This document shows, piece after piece, positions 1-6,766 of a DNA stretch of 23,781 nt. The stretch comes from an uncultured bacterium (GTDB taxonomy: Bacteria; Cyanobacteriota; Vampirovibrionia; Gastranaerophilales; Gastranaerophilaceae). Within the stretch, counting starts at the first letter, position 1, and every line of letters starts with the position of its first letter. The notes beneath the pieces are model-generated. The model was given only the letters and a program-made list of their open reading frames with translations, was not told the DNA's origin and ran no database searches. The DNA lies in contig USGC01000008.1 in NCBI GenBank assembly GCA_900554095.1, positions 1-23,781 of the forward strand, in the 5' to 3' direction. Both the position numbers and the translations under genes were made by a program.

Positions 1-20
1 ATGATAAAATTTTTTTATGA
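1..20 (+). CDS. possible 3' end of an upstream gene coupled to rsmD
   Basis: In the frame starting at base 3 the sequence is open and ends in TGA at 18-20, which overlaps the rsmD ATG at 17-19 as ATGA. This arrangement is typical of translational coupling inside an operon. Only five codons are visible, so nothing can be said about the product. It could also be chance: the frame starting at base 1 is open as far as 40-42. Confidence 0.3.
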
Positions 21-535
21 ACGTTACCGGCGGAAAATTTAAAGGGCAAAAAATTTCAGCACCTGATGAAAGTATCACAAGACCAACACTTTCAAAGGTC
101 AGAATGGCTGTTTTTAATACTCTTCAGTCAATGATTAAATTTGAAGGAAACTCATTTTTAGACATGTTTTCTGGTTCAGGCATTATGGCACTGGAAGCGA
201 TTTCGAGAGGATTTTCAGAAGTTACGGCATTTGAAAAACACCCTAAAGCCGCCGCTATTATTCAGAAAAATTTTAAAAACTTCCACCCATCGCCTTTGCT
301 GATTAAAGCAGACGCTATCAAAGGCGTCCAAAAATTGGATAAGACTTTCGACTGCATTTATATTGATCCGCCGTATTATTCAGGGATTTATGAACAAAGT
401 CTGAATGCGGTTAGAAAATACGCTTGCGGCATTGTTGTGCTTGAACACGTGATTAATGTTGATTTCAACGGGTTTGAAGTTCTTAAACAAAAGCAATATG
501 GCGATAAATTTGTTACCTTTTTGAAGCCTGTTTAG
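17..535 (+). CDS. rsmD: 16S rRNA (guanine(966)-N(2))-methyltransferase RsmD
   Basis: RsmD is a SAM-dependent enzyme that methylates N2 of G966 in helix 31 of 16S rRNA, in the small-subunit P-site region. At 172 aa it is slightly shorter than the usual 180-200 aa. The N-terminus carries the family signature (VTGGKFKGQKI, then TRPTLSKVRMAVFN). SAM motif I, LDMFSGSGIMALEA, lies at about residues 48-61. The catalytic motif DPPY is at 117-120, as expected for N2-guanine methylation. The ATG at 17 gives the complete N-terminal signature and overlaps a TGA (ATGA), so it is probably translated from an upstream operon gene. The next gene, on the opposite strand, ends 45 bp after this stop, and no clear terminator is seen between them. 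Confidence 0.93.
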   Translation: MNVTGGKFKGQKISAPDESITRPTLSKVRMAVFNTLQSMIKFEGNSFLDMFSGSGIMALEAISRGFSEVTAFEKHPKAAAIIQKNFKNFHPSPLLIKADAIKGVQKLDKTFDCIYIDPPYYSGIYEQSLNAVRKYACGIVVLEHVINVDFNGFEVLKQKQYGDKFVTFLKPV

Positions 536-580
536 AAAACATACTTCCTAGCCCCAAAGAACAACCTGGGGGCGACACAG

Positions 581-1261
581 TTACCACGGATAATCGTCTT
601 TAAATTCCCACCCATCGAACATTAATAATGATGTGCAGGCATTGCGCTGGTAGCCGCCATCTATATGCTCATTTTTACAAGCAATTTGTTTATTGGCACC
701 CTCGACGTAATATCCGTTTTTTATTTCATCGCGTGTTATTTCATCTTTCCAGCCATATGGCATCAATCGATTGTTTTTCATTTCAAAATAAAAAACGTCT
801 GTACCTAGGCGGTTTTTACCATTTCCTGCGTCTGTATCAACAAAAATATTTATGCTTTTTCTGCTGGTATTGTTAGCACTAAACGAAATTCCTTCCCCGC
901 GCGAGGTTGCATAAATAGGATTATTACCGGAAATCGACATTCCGCAGCGCTTGCTTATCTGGACACCATTAGGTTCCTGGCAAAGCGTCAGGCCTTTGTA
1001 GAATTCAAGAATATATTTCTTTACCGTATCGCGGCTTGTAAAGTCCCAAGAATCCATATCTCCATACTTTACACGCGCAAGCTGAAGAACTTGAGACAAT
1101 TCAGTGTAGACTTGCTTGGCTCTGTTTGCGGCTACATGCTTTCGATACTTTGTCATAAGAGTTGGCATTGTCATCGCGGCGACAACCCCAATAATGCCGA
1201 GAGTAATCAAGACTTCAGCTAAAGTAAAGGCATTACTTCTATAATTTCTAAGTATATCCAC
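581..1261 (-). CDS. type IV pilin-like/pseudopilin body (type II secretion-like), upstream start out of frame
   Basis: From the GTG at 1261 this reads 226 aa with a class III prepilin leader, NA then FTLAEVLITLGIIGVVAAMTMP. The +5 Glu is present and a hydrophobic helix (about residues 12-34) follows. Known prepilins are cut before the Phe by prepilin peptidase and assembled from the inner membrane into a pilus or pseudopilus. The rest is a soluble domain with several Cys (for example around residues 94, 106, 195 and 209) that could form disulfides. The frame stays open upstream of the GTG, and the only strong translation signals (GGAGG at 1370-1374, ATG at 1364) lie behind an 11-C run that breaks the frame. 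The GTG start is therefore only a fallback: it has a weak AAGGTG 8 nt ahead. With 10 C's the product would be 260 aa. The minor-pilin role is inferred. Confidence 0.8.
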   Translation of the reverse strand: MDILRNYRSNAFTLAEVLITLGIIGVVAAMTMPTLMTKYRKHVAANRAKQVYTELSQVLQLARVKYGDMDSWDFTSRDTVKKYILEFYKGLTLCQEPNGVQISKRCGMSISGNNPIYATSRGEGISFSANNTSRKSINIFVDTDAGNGKNRLGTDVFYFEMKNNRLMPYGWKDEITRDEIKNGYYVEGANKQIACKNEHIDGGYQRNACTSLLMFDGWEFKDDYPW

Positions 1262-1288
1262 GTGCGTAGCACCTTCAGCTAAAGTGAA
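1213..1288 (-). repeat. in-frame direct repeat of the FTLAE prepilin motif
   Basis: Two copies of a 16-nt sequence (1273-1288 and 1213-1228) match at 15 of 16 positions. They are exactly 60 nt apart, so both encode FTLAE in the same frame: first NSFTLAEGATHV, then NAFTLAEVL. Only the second is followed by the hydrophobic helix that a prepilin needs. Confidence 0.8.
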
Positions 1289-1304
1289 TGAATTCTGAAA
1301 AGCC

Positions 1305-1364
1305 TTATCCCGCTTGGGTTTTATGGGGGGGGGGGCTGATTAGATTGTAGTCTTTAAAGCTCAT
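1305..1364 (-). other. 5' start segment of the pilin gene, out of frame with the pilin body
   Basis: ATG at 1364-1362 is preceded, at 5 nt, by a perfect GGAGG (1370-1374) and by a promoter at 1386-1414. It encodes MSFKDYNLISPPP, then runs through the C tract and ends at TAA 1307-1305 after 19 codons. Removing one C (or adding two) joins this frame to the pilin reading frame at 1261 with no other stop between them. These look like the true 5' codons of the pilin gene, in an off phase. Confidence 0.75.
1325..1335 (-). repeat. 11-nt homopolymer (C11 on the coding strand), slippage-prone tract
   Basis: Eleven consecutive G's on the plus strand read as C11 in the pilin mRNA, in an otherwise AT-rich region. 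The tract lies 9-12 codons after the ATG. Tracts of this length are classic contingency loci in other bacteria. Here its length leaves the start and the pilin body in different frames. Confidence 0.85.
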
Positions 1365-1385
1365 TTAAACCTCCAATATATATTT

Positions 1386-1414
1386 ATTATGTACTATTTT
1401 TTAGAATTTGTCAA
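1386..1414 (-). promoter_or_regulatory. sigma-70-type promoter of the pilin gene
   Basis: On the minus strand a perfect TTGACA (1414-1409) is followed, after 17 nt, by CATAAT (1391-1386). Transcription should start near 1380, giving a short leader with GGAGG and the ATG at 1364. It supports 1364 as the genuine start. Confidence 0.7.
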
Positions 1415-1423
1415 TAGCAGATA

Positions 1424-3208
1424 TTATTTATTAGATTTACAGCCTTCATCAGCTTCATCTATCTTTCCGTCAAAGTCGTTGTCAAGTCCGTCTGAGCAAG
1501 AACCGATTGAATATTTACTTTCGGCGCTAACACTGTGAGTGAGCCAGTAGTTTGGAATTTTATTCCACAAATATTCGAAATATCCGCGGTAAAACTTTGC
1601 AATATCTTCATTTTCAATGATTAAACAATTTTCATCGTTTTTGTTTTCTCCGCTGTTAGAAAAATTCATTGAACCCGTAACTACGTAGCGATCGTCAATT
1701 ATCATTGATTTTGAGTGCACTTTTCCTGCATAGTTTTCTGTCTTTAATAAAAGCCCTGCATTTCTAAAAATTGTATGAGTTGAATTTCTTGTCCGAGTGC
1801 TTGTGGCATCAAGTATTATTTTAACATCAACGCCGCGCTTTTTCGCTCTTATCAAGGCGTCTGTAAAATCTTTGTGCGTAATTATAAATGCCGGGACATA
1901 AATATACTTTTGCGCATTGTTTATTAAGGGCAAGATTGCATTTGTAATTGTTTTATCTTGCGGCGAAAAGTAAACGCTGATTTTTGTATCGTTTATGCTA
2001 AAAGAATTCACAGAAGAGTTTTTCTTTTTAAGCGTGTGAAACTTCCCGCTGTACATCTGATTGAATTCTTCGGTGTAAAGTTTAGCAATTTCTTTTGACT
2101 TTATAATAACAATATTGTTTGCATTAAAACCGCTAAAGCCTGTTCTCGAAAAATTCATTGAGCCTGTATAGAGAGTTTCTTCATCAGAAACCGCAAATTT
2201 GTTATGCATAATAATTGCGGTCAAAGCTTTGTAATTCTCAATTTCGTCTGAGCGTCTATTTTCTATGCTTTTTACAAAGTTATCAGTTTCAGGATAGTAA
2301 TTCGTATTGCTGTCATATATTATTCTAATTGTTACTCCGCGGTTTCGGGCACGATTGATCGCCTCAATTACATCAGGAATGTTGTCCCAGCCATAAAGTG
2401 CAATATCAAGTGTTGAATTTGTCTCATTAATTAACCTCACAAATTCTTTGCAGGCAATGTTTGAGCAACTTCTGTCCGGTTTTATATGCCTTGTATAGTC
2501 AGTTAATATAAATACAATATCCTCTTTTTTCAAAACTTCTGGATAAACTTTGACTTTCTGTTTTTCCGGAGTTTTGCGCTTTAATTTCTTGTTGAAACAA
2601 TAGCGGCATTTTTCGTAAATCTTTGCATCTTCCAATGGCAGGATTATAAAATCACTGGATTTTAATCCGAATTTGCAATCGAGAGTGTGATATTTGTTGC
2701 TTTTTCGGTTCAAAATGACTAAATTAAGCTTTCTGGCTTTTTCCAAATTTGAATTGAACAAAGTCTGATTAAAGGGCTTTGTACCTTTTATACCGAAACC
2801 TGAATTTAAAAGCTTATCTGAATATTTTTCATTATTAATGTAAATTTCAGCAAAACGACAATCAGTCGTGCGCTTACTTGTAAGTCTAAGTTTAACTTTC
2901 TTATTTAAAAGAGTTTTGTTAGCAAACTCATCAGCAAGATATCCGGCAGAAAGGCTATCAGCTAAGGATATATTCATAGATTTCGCTGTGTTTACCGGGT
3001 TAAGCGGAATATTTGCAGTAAAACTTTCAACATCCGGAATACAAATGGTCTCATTTTCATCAATCTTATCATTGTTATTAAAGTCAACTCCGATAACTGT
3101 CGGCGAAAATACTTTCAAAACGTGATTCCCGCTATGCTCAATAAATTCAAATACGCAAAACAGCGCAAAGAATATCAGAATAAATATAATTGATGTAATC
3201 TTTTTCAT
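1424..3208 (-). CDS. exported nuclease-like / double phospholipase D-family protein
   Basis: 594 aa. Residues 5-20 form a signal or anchor helix, so the protein probably acts outside the cytoplasm. An N-terminal acidic segment, GVDFNNNDKIDENE (about 40-53), resembles a calcium-binding loop. Residues about 75-165 look like a diverged staphylococcal-nuclease fold. A possible zinc site follows: H174, C178, C201 and C204. Two phospholipase D domains carry complete HxKxxxxD motifs, H335/K337/D342 and H498/K500/D505, each followed by TGSMNFS. The C-terminus (571-590, CSDGLDNDFDGKIDEADEGC) is an Asp-rich, Cys-bracketed calcium-type repeat. PLD enzymes use two such motifs to cleave phosphodiesters; this one could attack DNA or phospholipid. 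Its ATG overlaps the stop of the deacetylase gene upstream as ATGA, so the two are co-translated. The SNase assignment is the weakest part. Confidence 0.85.
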   Translation of the reverse strand: MKKITSIIFILIFFALFCVFEFIEHSGNHVLKVFSPTVIGVDFNNNDKIDENETICIPDVESFTANIPLNPVNTAKSMNISLADSLSAGYLADEFANKTLLNKKVKLRLTSKRTTDCRFAEIYINNEKYSDKLLNSGFGIKGTKPFNQTLFNSNLEKARKLNLVILNRKSNKYHTLDCKFGLKSSDFIILPLEDAKIYEKCRYCFNKKLKRKTPEKQKVKVYPEVLKKEDIVFILTDYTRHIKPDRSCSNIACKEFVRLINETNSTLDIALYGWDNIPDVIEAINRARNRGVTIRIIYDSNTNYYPETDNFVKSIENRRSDEIENYKALTAIIMHNKFAVSDEETLYTGSMNFSRTGFSGFNANNIVIIKSKEIAKLYTEEFNQMYSGKFHTLKKKNSSVNSFSINDTKISVYFSPQDKTITNAILPLINNAQKYIYVPAFIITHKDFTDALIRAKKRGVDVKIILDATSTRTRNSTHTIFRNAGLLLKTENYAGKVHSKSMIIDDRYVVTGSMNFSNSGENKNDENCLIIENEDIAKFYRGYFEYLWNKIPNYWLTHSVSAESKYSIGSCSDGLDNDFDGKIDEADEGCKSNK

Positions 3209-4050
3209 TTTATGTTTTTGTAGTTTGTAATTTCAAATCCAAGTCTGTGGATTTTATCTTCCAGTGTTTTGTTTTGTGTTATGAGAAATTCTGTTAAGTG
3301 TTGATTTTTTCTATTGTTATTGTATTTGCAAGGGTGAATTAGTGCTTCTGAAATAAGGTTTTCCTCCGGCAGCGCGCTAAGACCATATTCAATAGTCATA
3401 TCATCCATAAGCCCCGTATACCCAACTCCAAGAAGATACTTGTTCGTTTTTATTCCTGTATTTTCAAGTGTTTTAAGGTTTAATTTAGTAAAGTAATTCA
3501 ACAAAAATATTTTTAAGATATTTGGCGGATATTTAATGTTTAAGTGCTTTAAAACATCCGGAATAAAATACATTTCTTCATGCTGTGTGCGAATAAAAGG
3601 AATTTCATATTCTTTTGCAAGTCGTACTGCTATTTTAAATAGGTTTGGTATTGCATGAGTGTGTACATGAGAATCGATGTGATCAGGTTTTGCAAATTTT
3701 AAAACTTTCTCAATCTGTGCACGGAACTCCTTTTCTGTCTGCTTTAAAAATTCTTTATTATTTGATTTTAGAATAAGTGAAATGTATCCGTTATTAAATT
3801 GACCGTTGCGATCAGTAAGCATGTCGCAGTTAGTGAGCGATTTCCCTTCTATAATGTTTAGATGGACACCTAAGCCCAAATCCGGACATTCCGGAAGGAC
3901 TTCATTTATAGCATTCTCAAAAGCTTCTCCATTTGCACAGATACTAGTGCTTTTTAAAAATCCGTTATTATAACCATACAAAACAGCTCTGTTAAAATCT
4001 TTTGACATGCCAAAGTCATCTGCGTTGAGTATAAATTTTTTATCAAACAT
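3205..4050 (-). CDS. ChbG/HpnK (YdjC)-family carbohydrate deacetylase
   Basis: 281 aa, normal length for the family, with no signal peptide. The family's metal-dependent deacetylase signatures are present: LNADDFGMS (residues 8-16; D11/D12), GVHLNI with H63, and HIDSHVHTH (124-132), which supply the expected Asp and His metal ligands. HPCKY in the last third also fits. Known members remove acetyl groups from N-acetylated sugars (chitooligosaccharides for ChbG, a glucosamine-bearing hopanoid for HpnK); the substrate here cannot be told. The start has an AAGGGA ahead of it and AT-rich promoter-like sequence (TATAAT repeats, 4070-4093) in the gap to the divergent glycosyltransferase. The downstream PLD gene overlaps by 4 nt. 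The neighbouring polyprenyl-phosphate glycosyltransferase suggests a surface-glycan or lipid-linked sugar role. Confidence 0.85.
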   Translation of the reverse strand: MFDKKFILNADDFGMSKDFNRAVLYGYNNGFLKSTSICANGEAFENAINEVLPECPDLGLGVHLNIIEGKSLTNCDMLTDRNGQFNNGYISLILKSNNKEFLKQTEKEFRAQIEKVLKFAKPDHIDSHVHTHAIPNLFKIAVRLAKEYEIPFIRTQHEEMYFIPDVLKHLNIKYPPNILKIFLLNYFTKLNLKTLENTGIKTNKYLLGVGYTGLMDDMTIEYGLSALPEENLISEALIHPCKYNNNRKNQHLTEFLITQNKTLEDKIHRLGFEITNYKNIK

Positions 4051-4125
4051 TTAAATTTTCCCTTGCACTTATTCTGTATATATTATATTATAAAAAAGTA
4101 TTTAAAGGAAGATGAGAATTAAGTA

Positions 4126-5079
4126 ATGAATATCCCAAAATTAGCGATTATTATACCATGTTATAATGAAGAATTGTGTGTTGAAAATACAGCACAAAAG
4201 CTTTTTGCAGTTTTAAATCACCTTATTAGGCTGAATAAAATCAGAAAAGACAGTTATATGTACTTCATCGACGATGGTTCGCAAGACCGGACTTGGGCAA
4301 TTATAGAGCGTATGCACCGCCTTAATCCTCTAGTCAAGGGCCAGAAATTTATAAAGAATTTTGGTAATCAAAAAGCAATCATAGCAGGACTTGAAGCCGT
4401 TAAGCGAATAGGCTGCGACTGCGTTGTTTCTATAGATGCTGATTTGCAGCAAGATGAATGGATAATTGAAACCTTTGTTGATAAATATATGCAAGGATAT
4501 GACGTTGTTTCAGGTATAAGAAACGACAGGAAAACTGATACTATTTTTAAAAAACTTACAGCAATAATGTTTTATAAAATTATGAATATCTTAGGTGCAA
4601 ATATTCCGCCAAACCATTCTGACTTTAGGCTGGTAAGCTCTAACGCGCTTGATATTATAAGCAAATTTAATGAGCGCGAACTTTTTTTGAGAGGATTTTT
4701 CAATGATGTGGGGTTCAAAACTTCATATGTGAAATTTGATGTAAAGCCGCGCCTTGTAGGGCGTTCGAAGTTTAATTTATTTAATCTAAGCTCACTTGCG
4801 CTTAACGGAATAACGTCATACAGTGTAATTCCTTTGCGAATAGTTTCTGTATTTGGTATCTGCATGACAATTGTAAGTATAATAATGGGTTCTATAGCGG
4901 TGTGCAATAAAATCTTTTTTGCACACTTTCAGCATGACTGGGTAATTGATTTAATAATGAGTTGCTTTTTTGGAGGAATAGAGCTTTTCTGCCTTGGCAC
5001 AATAGGCGAATACATCGGTCAAATATTCCTTGAGGTAAAAGGCCGCCCAAGATATATTATTGATAAAGAGTTGAAATAA
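4126..5079 (+). CDS. family 2 polyprenyl-phosphate glycosyltransferase (GtrB/DPM1-like), membrane protein
   Basis: 317 aa. The GT-A domain begins with LAIIIPCYNEE (residues 6-16), then FIDDGSQDRTW (47-57) and the metal-binding SIDADLQQDEW (92-102). Two C-terminal membrane helices lie at about 234-262 and 272-297. This is the layout of enzymes that move a sugar from a nucleotide donor to undecaprenyl phosphate on the cytoplasmic face, for O-antigen or lipid A modification or for glycosylation of surface molecules. It is divergent from the ChbG-like gene. The Shine-Dalgarno is poorly placed: AAAGGAAG lies about 15 nt before the ATG and 0-2 nt before an earlier ATG (4112), which opens a four-codon frame ending in TAATG at the gene start. 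That could be a tiny upstream ORF or chance. No terminator is seen before the convergent SRP RNA. Confidence 0.9.
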   Translation: MNIPKLAIIIPCYNEELCVENTAQKLFAVLNHLIRLNKIRKDSYMYFIDDGSQDRTWAIIERMHRLNPLVKGQKFIKNFGNQKAIIAGLEAVKRIGCDCVVSIDADLQQDEWIIETFVDKYMQGYDVVSGIRNDRKTDTIFKKLTAIMFYKIMNILGANIPPNHSDFRLVSSNALDIISKFNERELFLRGFFNDVGFKTSYVKFDVKPRLVGRSKFNLFNLSSLALNGITSYSVIPLRIVSVFGICMTIVSIIMGSIAVCNKIFFAHFQHDWVIDLIMSCFFGGIELFCLGTIGEYIGQIFLEVKGRPRYIIDKELK

Positions 5080-5086
5080 ATAAAAA

Positions 5087-5342
5087 GCCGTGCCTCTGTC
5101 TATCGAATTCGCATGACACAGTATCGGTAAATATTTTCTCTTTTTAAAATTCAAACACCCGCAAAGGTTATCTTAGTGCTGCTATGTTTCCATCCTGACA
5201 CGGTTCGATATTTTACGCCGCCTAAACTTTAAACGTCAACAAAAATATTAACTTTTACCAAGCCCTGAGAACCCTCACAACAGGCTCTGCACCCGGCATA
5301 AACTTCCGGTCGAGGGATTGCACTTCCCCGTGGAGCACGGCC
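5087..5342 (-). ncRNA. ffs: signal recognition particle RNA, long form with Alu domain
   Basis: Read on the minus strand, 5199-5178 forms the universal SRP helix-8 hairpin: GTCAGG, stem ATG, loop GAAA, stem CAT, AGCAGC. These are the two conserved strands of the asymmetric loop that binds Ffh. The 5' part (from 5342, GCCGTGC, then GGGGAAGTGC and TTTATGCCGG) resembles the Alu domain of the Bacillus scRNA. The 3' end (GCACGGC followed by TTTTTA, 5093-5081) pairs with the 5' end and serves as the terminator. The length of about 256 nt fits the large bacterial class rather than the roughly 110-nt 4.5S class. It acts with Ffh in co-translational membrane targeting. The exact ends are inferred from the terminal pairing. 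It is convergent with the glycosyltransferase gene, ending 7 bp after that gene's stop. Confidence 0.9.
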
Positions 5343-5348
5343 GATTTT

Positions 5349-5354
5349 ATCATA
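5349..5354 (-). promoter_or_regulatory. -10 box of the SRP RNA promoter
   Basis: TATGAT on the minus strand lies 6 nt before the predicted RNA 5' end (5342). No good -35 is seen at 16-18 nt; TGCAAA is the closest. Confidence 0.45.
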
Positions 5355-5389
5355 ACACAAAAATAAAATTATTTGCATAATACTTATTA

Positions 5390-5674
5390 CTAAGACCAAG
5401 TTAAGTCGACAAAACCACCCATAGTGCAAAGCAGAATAAGTATCAGTAATATTTTTTTTAAAACACCTTTTGTCCATATTGCCCAGTTGCTATACAAAAA
5501 CAATAGAAGATCATACATTAACATAAATAAAGCCACACCACGAACCATGTGCACCTGGGGATCTTTATGAGATAAAATGACATAAAAAAGATAAGACCCA
5601 ACTAGTATGCTATTTAGTATTACTGAAAAAATTATTTTTAGAGTTAATATTAATTTTTCTTTGAATGTTTTCAT
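5390..5674 (-). CDS. small three-helix membrane protein, candidate immunity partner of the MuF-like protein
   Basis: From the ATG at 5674 the product is 94 aa with three hydrophobic segments (about residues 11-32, 45-66 and 72-89) and a basic N-terminus (MKTFKEK). I do not recognise the family. The TTG at 5692 would add six residues that overlap a perfect -10 box, so the ATG is preferred. There is no Shine-Dalgarno. The stop of the MuF-like gene upstream is 19 nt away on the same strand. The size, membrane location and position directly after a putative toxin fit an immunity protein, but that is inference from context only. Confidence 0.65.
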   Translation of the reverse strand: MKTFKEKLILTLKIIFSVILNSILVGSYLFYVILSHKDPQVHMVRGVALFMLMYDLLLFLYSNWAIWTKGVLKKILLILILLCTMGGFVDLTWS

Positions 5675-5680
5675 GCAATT

Positions 5681-5689
5681 ATTATACCA
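5681..5689 (-). promoter_or_regulatory. extended -10 promoter, probably giving a leaderless mRNA
   Basis: TGG then TATAAT on the minus strand (5689-5681) is a perfect extended -10. The ATG of the membrane protein begins 6 nt later, so transcription should begin at or next to the start codon. No -35 is evident. Confidence 0.5.
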
Positions 5690-5693
5690 CAAA

Positions 5694-6680
5694 TTAATTT
5701 TTTCTAATTATTTTGGGCCAAACACTTTTTATAATAATCGCACAGTCTTCATTTGGGTTTTGTTTGCCTAATTCTAGGCCTTGTTTATTAGCATGAGTAT
5801 CAGCCAGATATTCCTCACAAGCTTCTTCCCAAGTTTTTTGTTTTATTACTAAATTATCGACCCATTGGGTAGCCTCTCTGAAATAACCTACACCCATTGC
5901 CAATATATTGCTTATTTCACTTTCTCTTTGTGCTACTTCACAAAATGCTTTTGCATGATAATATTTATCTGAATTTTCAAATATATTATTTCTGGATTCT
6001 TCGAAGTTTCTGGCTAAATCACTCACAAACCCGCCAACGTCTTTCCATTCATGCAATATTGAGTCGCCTGTTTGCATTATTGATATTGGCAAATCATAAC
6101 GAGATATATTGTCAATCTTTGCCATGTAAATAGACGCAACTTCTTTCAATGTTTTAAATTGGTCTATTAATTGATTAAATTCTTCTTCCCATTTCCAGCA
6201 GTCGCATTCTTCCTCTAAATCTTCTGGCTTTTGAGGCGCGGCTTCTTTGTTATCAACAATTTCAATATAACATTTACAGTTAGGGTGTGGTCTTTCTGGA
6301 ACTTCGTCATAGAAATCGAATTCTTGCCCATCAAGTGCCATACATTCATCACAAGTACTTTCACCGTTTTCAGAATGCCATATGTAGCGAGTGTTAGAAA
6401 TTCCACCTTTAAGTACTAAATTTTTAACATTTTCTTTTTCTTTTTCAGCATTTTCAATGTTATTGTGCTGTAAAAAACTGCTTAAGCGATACATAGATTT
6501 ACCTAAATTCTGTAAATCATCATATGAATTCAATATTCTTTTTTTAAAGTTTTTGGAAAATACAGGATTAGAATAATTTTTTTGTAGTACCTGTTGGTAT
6601 TTTGACAACTCATTTAAAAGTTTTTCTAATTGTTGTCTGTTGTCCAGTGATGCTAAAATTTTGTCTTTCAATTTTTTCAT
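5694..6680 (-). CDS. MuF-type (SPP1 gp7-like) zinc-motif protein with a toxin-like C-terminal domain
   Basis: 328 aa, no signal peptide. Residues 1-95 are mostly helical. Residues 98-140 hold a motif of phage minor head proteins: WHSENGESTCDEC (C110, C113), ALDGQ, then RPHPNCKC (H132, C135, C137), a probable Zn site. A second helical part follows. The last ~90 residues (KYYHAKAFCEVAQR near 239, LADTHANKQGLELGKQNPN near 292) resemble, from memory, a C-terminal domain found in Rhs-type and phage-linked polymorphic toxins. MuF domains are known carriers of polymorphic toxins, and no other phage gene is nearby. The start is supported by AAGGAG with GGAG 6 nt before the ATG. A consensus promoter and an intrinsic-terminator hairpin lie upstream in its leader. 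A small membrane protein follows. The toxin role is inferred; a relic head protein is the alternative. Confidence 0.7.
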   Translation of the reverse strand: MKKLKDKILASLDNRQQLEKLLNELSKYQQVLQKNYSNPVFSKNFKKRILNSYDDLQNLGKSMYRLSSFLQHNNIENAEKEKENVKNLVLKGGISNTRYIWHSENGESTCDECMALDGQEFDFYDEVPERPHPNCKCYIEIVDNKEAAPQKPEDLEEECDCWKWEEEFNQLIDQFKTLKEVASIYMAKIDNISRYDLPISIMQTGDSILHEWKDVGGFVSDLARNFEESRNNIFENSDKYYHAKAFCEVAQRESEISNILAMGVGYFREATQWVDNLVIKQKTWEEACEEYLADTHANKQGLELGKQNPNEDCAIIIKSVWPKIIRKN

Positions 6681-6706
6681 TTTGTTCTCCTTATTTCGGC
6701 TTATGT

Positions 6707-6758
6707 AAAAAAAAAGAGTAAGGCTCGAATTTTAAATAAAATTCTTACCTTACTCTTT
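6707..6758 (-). terminator. intrinsic terminator / attenuator in the leader of the MuF-like gene
   Basis: On the minus strand AAAGAGTAAGG (6758-6748) pairs perfectly with CCTTACTCTTT (6723-6713), followed by T's down to 6707. Inside it is a second perfect stem, GAATTTTA/TAAAATTC (6744-6727). It starts within 1-3 nt of the predicted transcription start and lies ahead of the Shine-Dalgarno and ATG of the gene it leads into. Confidence 0.75.
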
Positions 6759-6766
6759 ATGCTACA

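Noticed and set aside
541..580. GCCCC/GGGGC hairpin as terminator between rsmD and the pilin gene
   Set aside because: Short stem, 13-nt loop and no T-run on either strand.
628..876. Open frame on the plus strand inside the pilin gene
   Set aside because: Antisense to a well-supported pilin, no ribosome site, composition unlike a real protein.
4112..4126. Four-codon leader peptide before the glycosyltransferase
   Set aside because: Frame closes with TAATG, but its ribosome site is too close to the ATG; likely chance.
5229..5477. 82-codon minus-strand frame across the SRP RNA and the membrane protein end
   Set aside because: Most of it lies in the SRP RNA; the structured RNA explains the sequence.
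5694..6680. Prophage remnant
   Set aside because: Only one phage-type motif; no terminase, portal, integrase or attachment repeats nearby.
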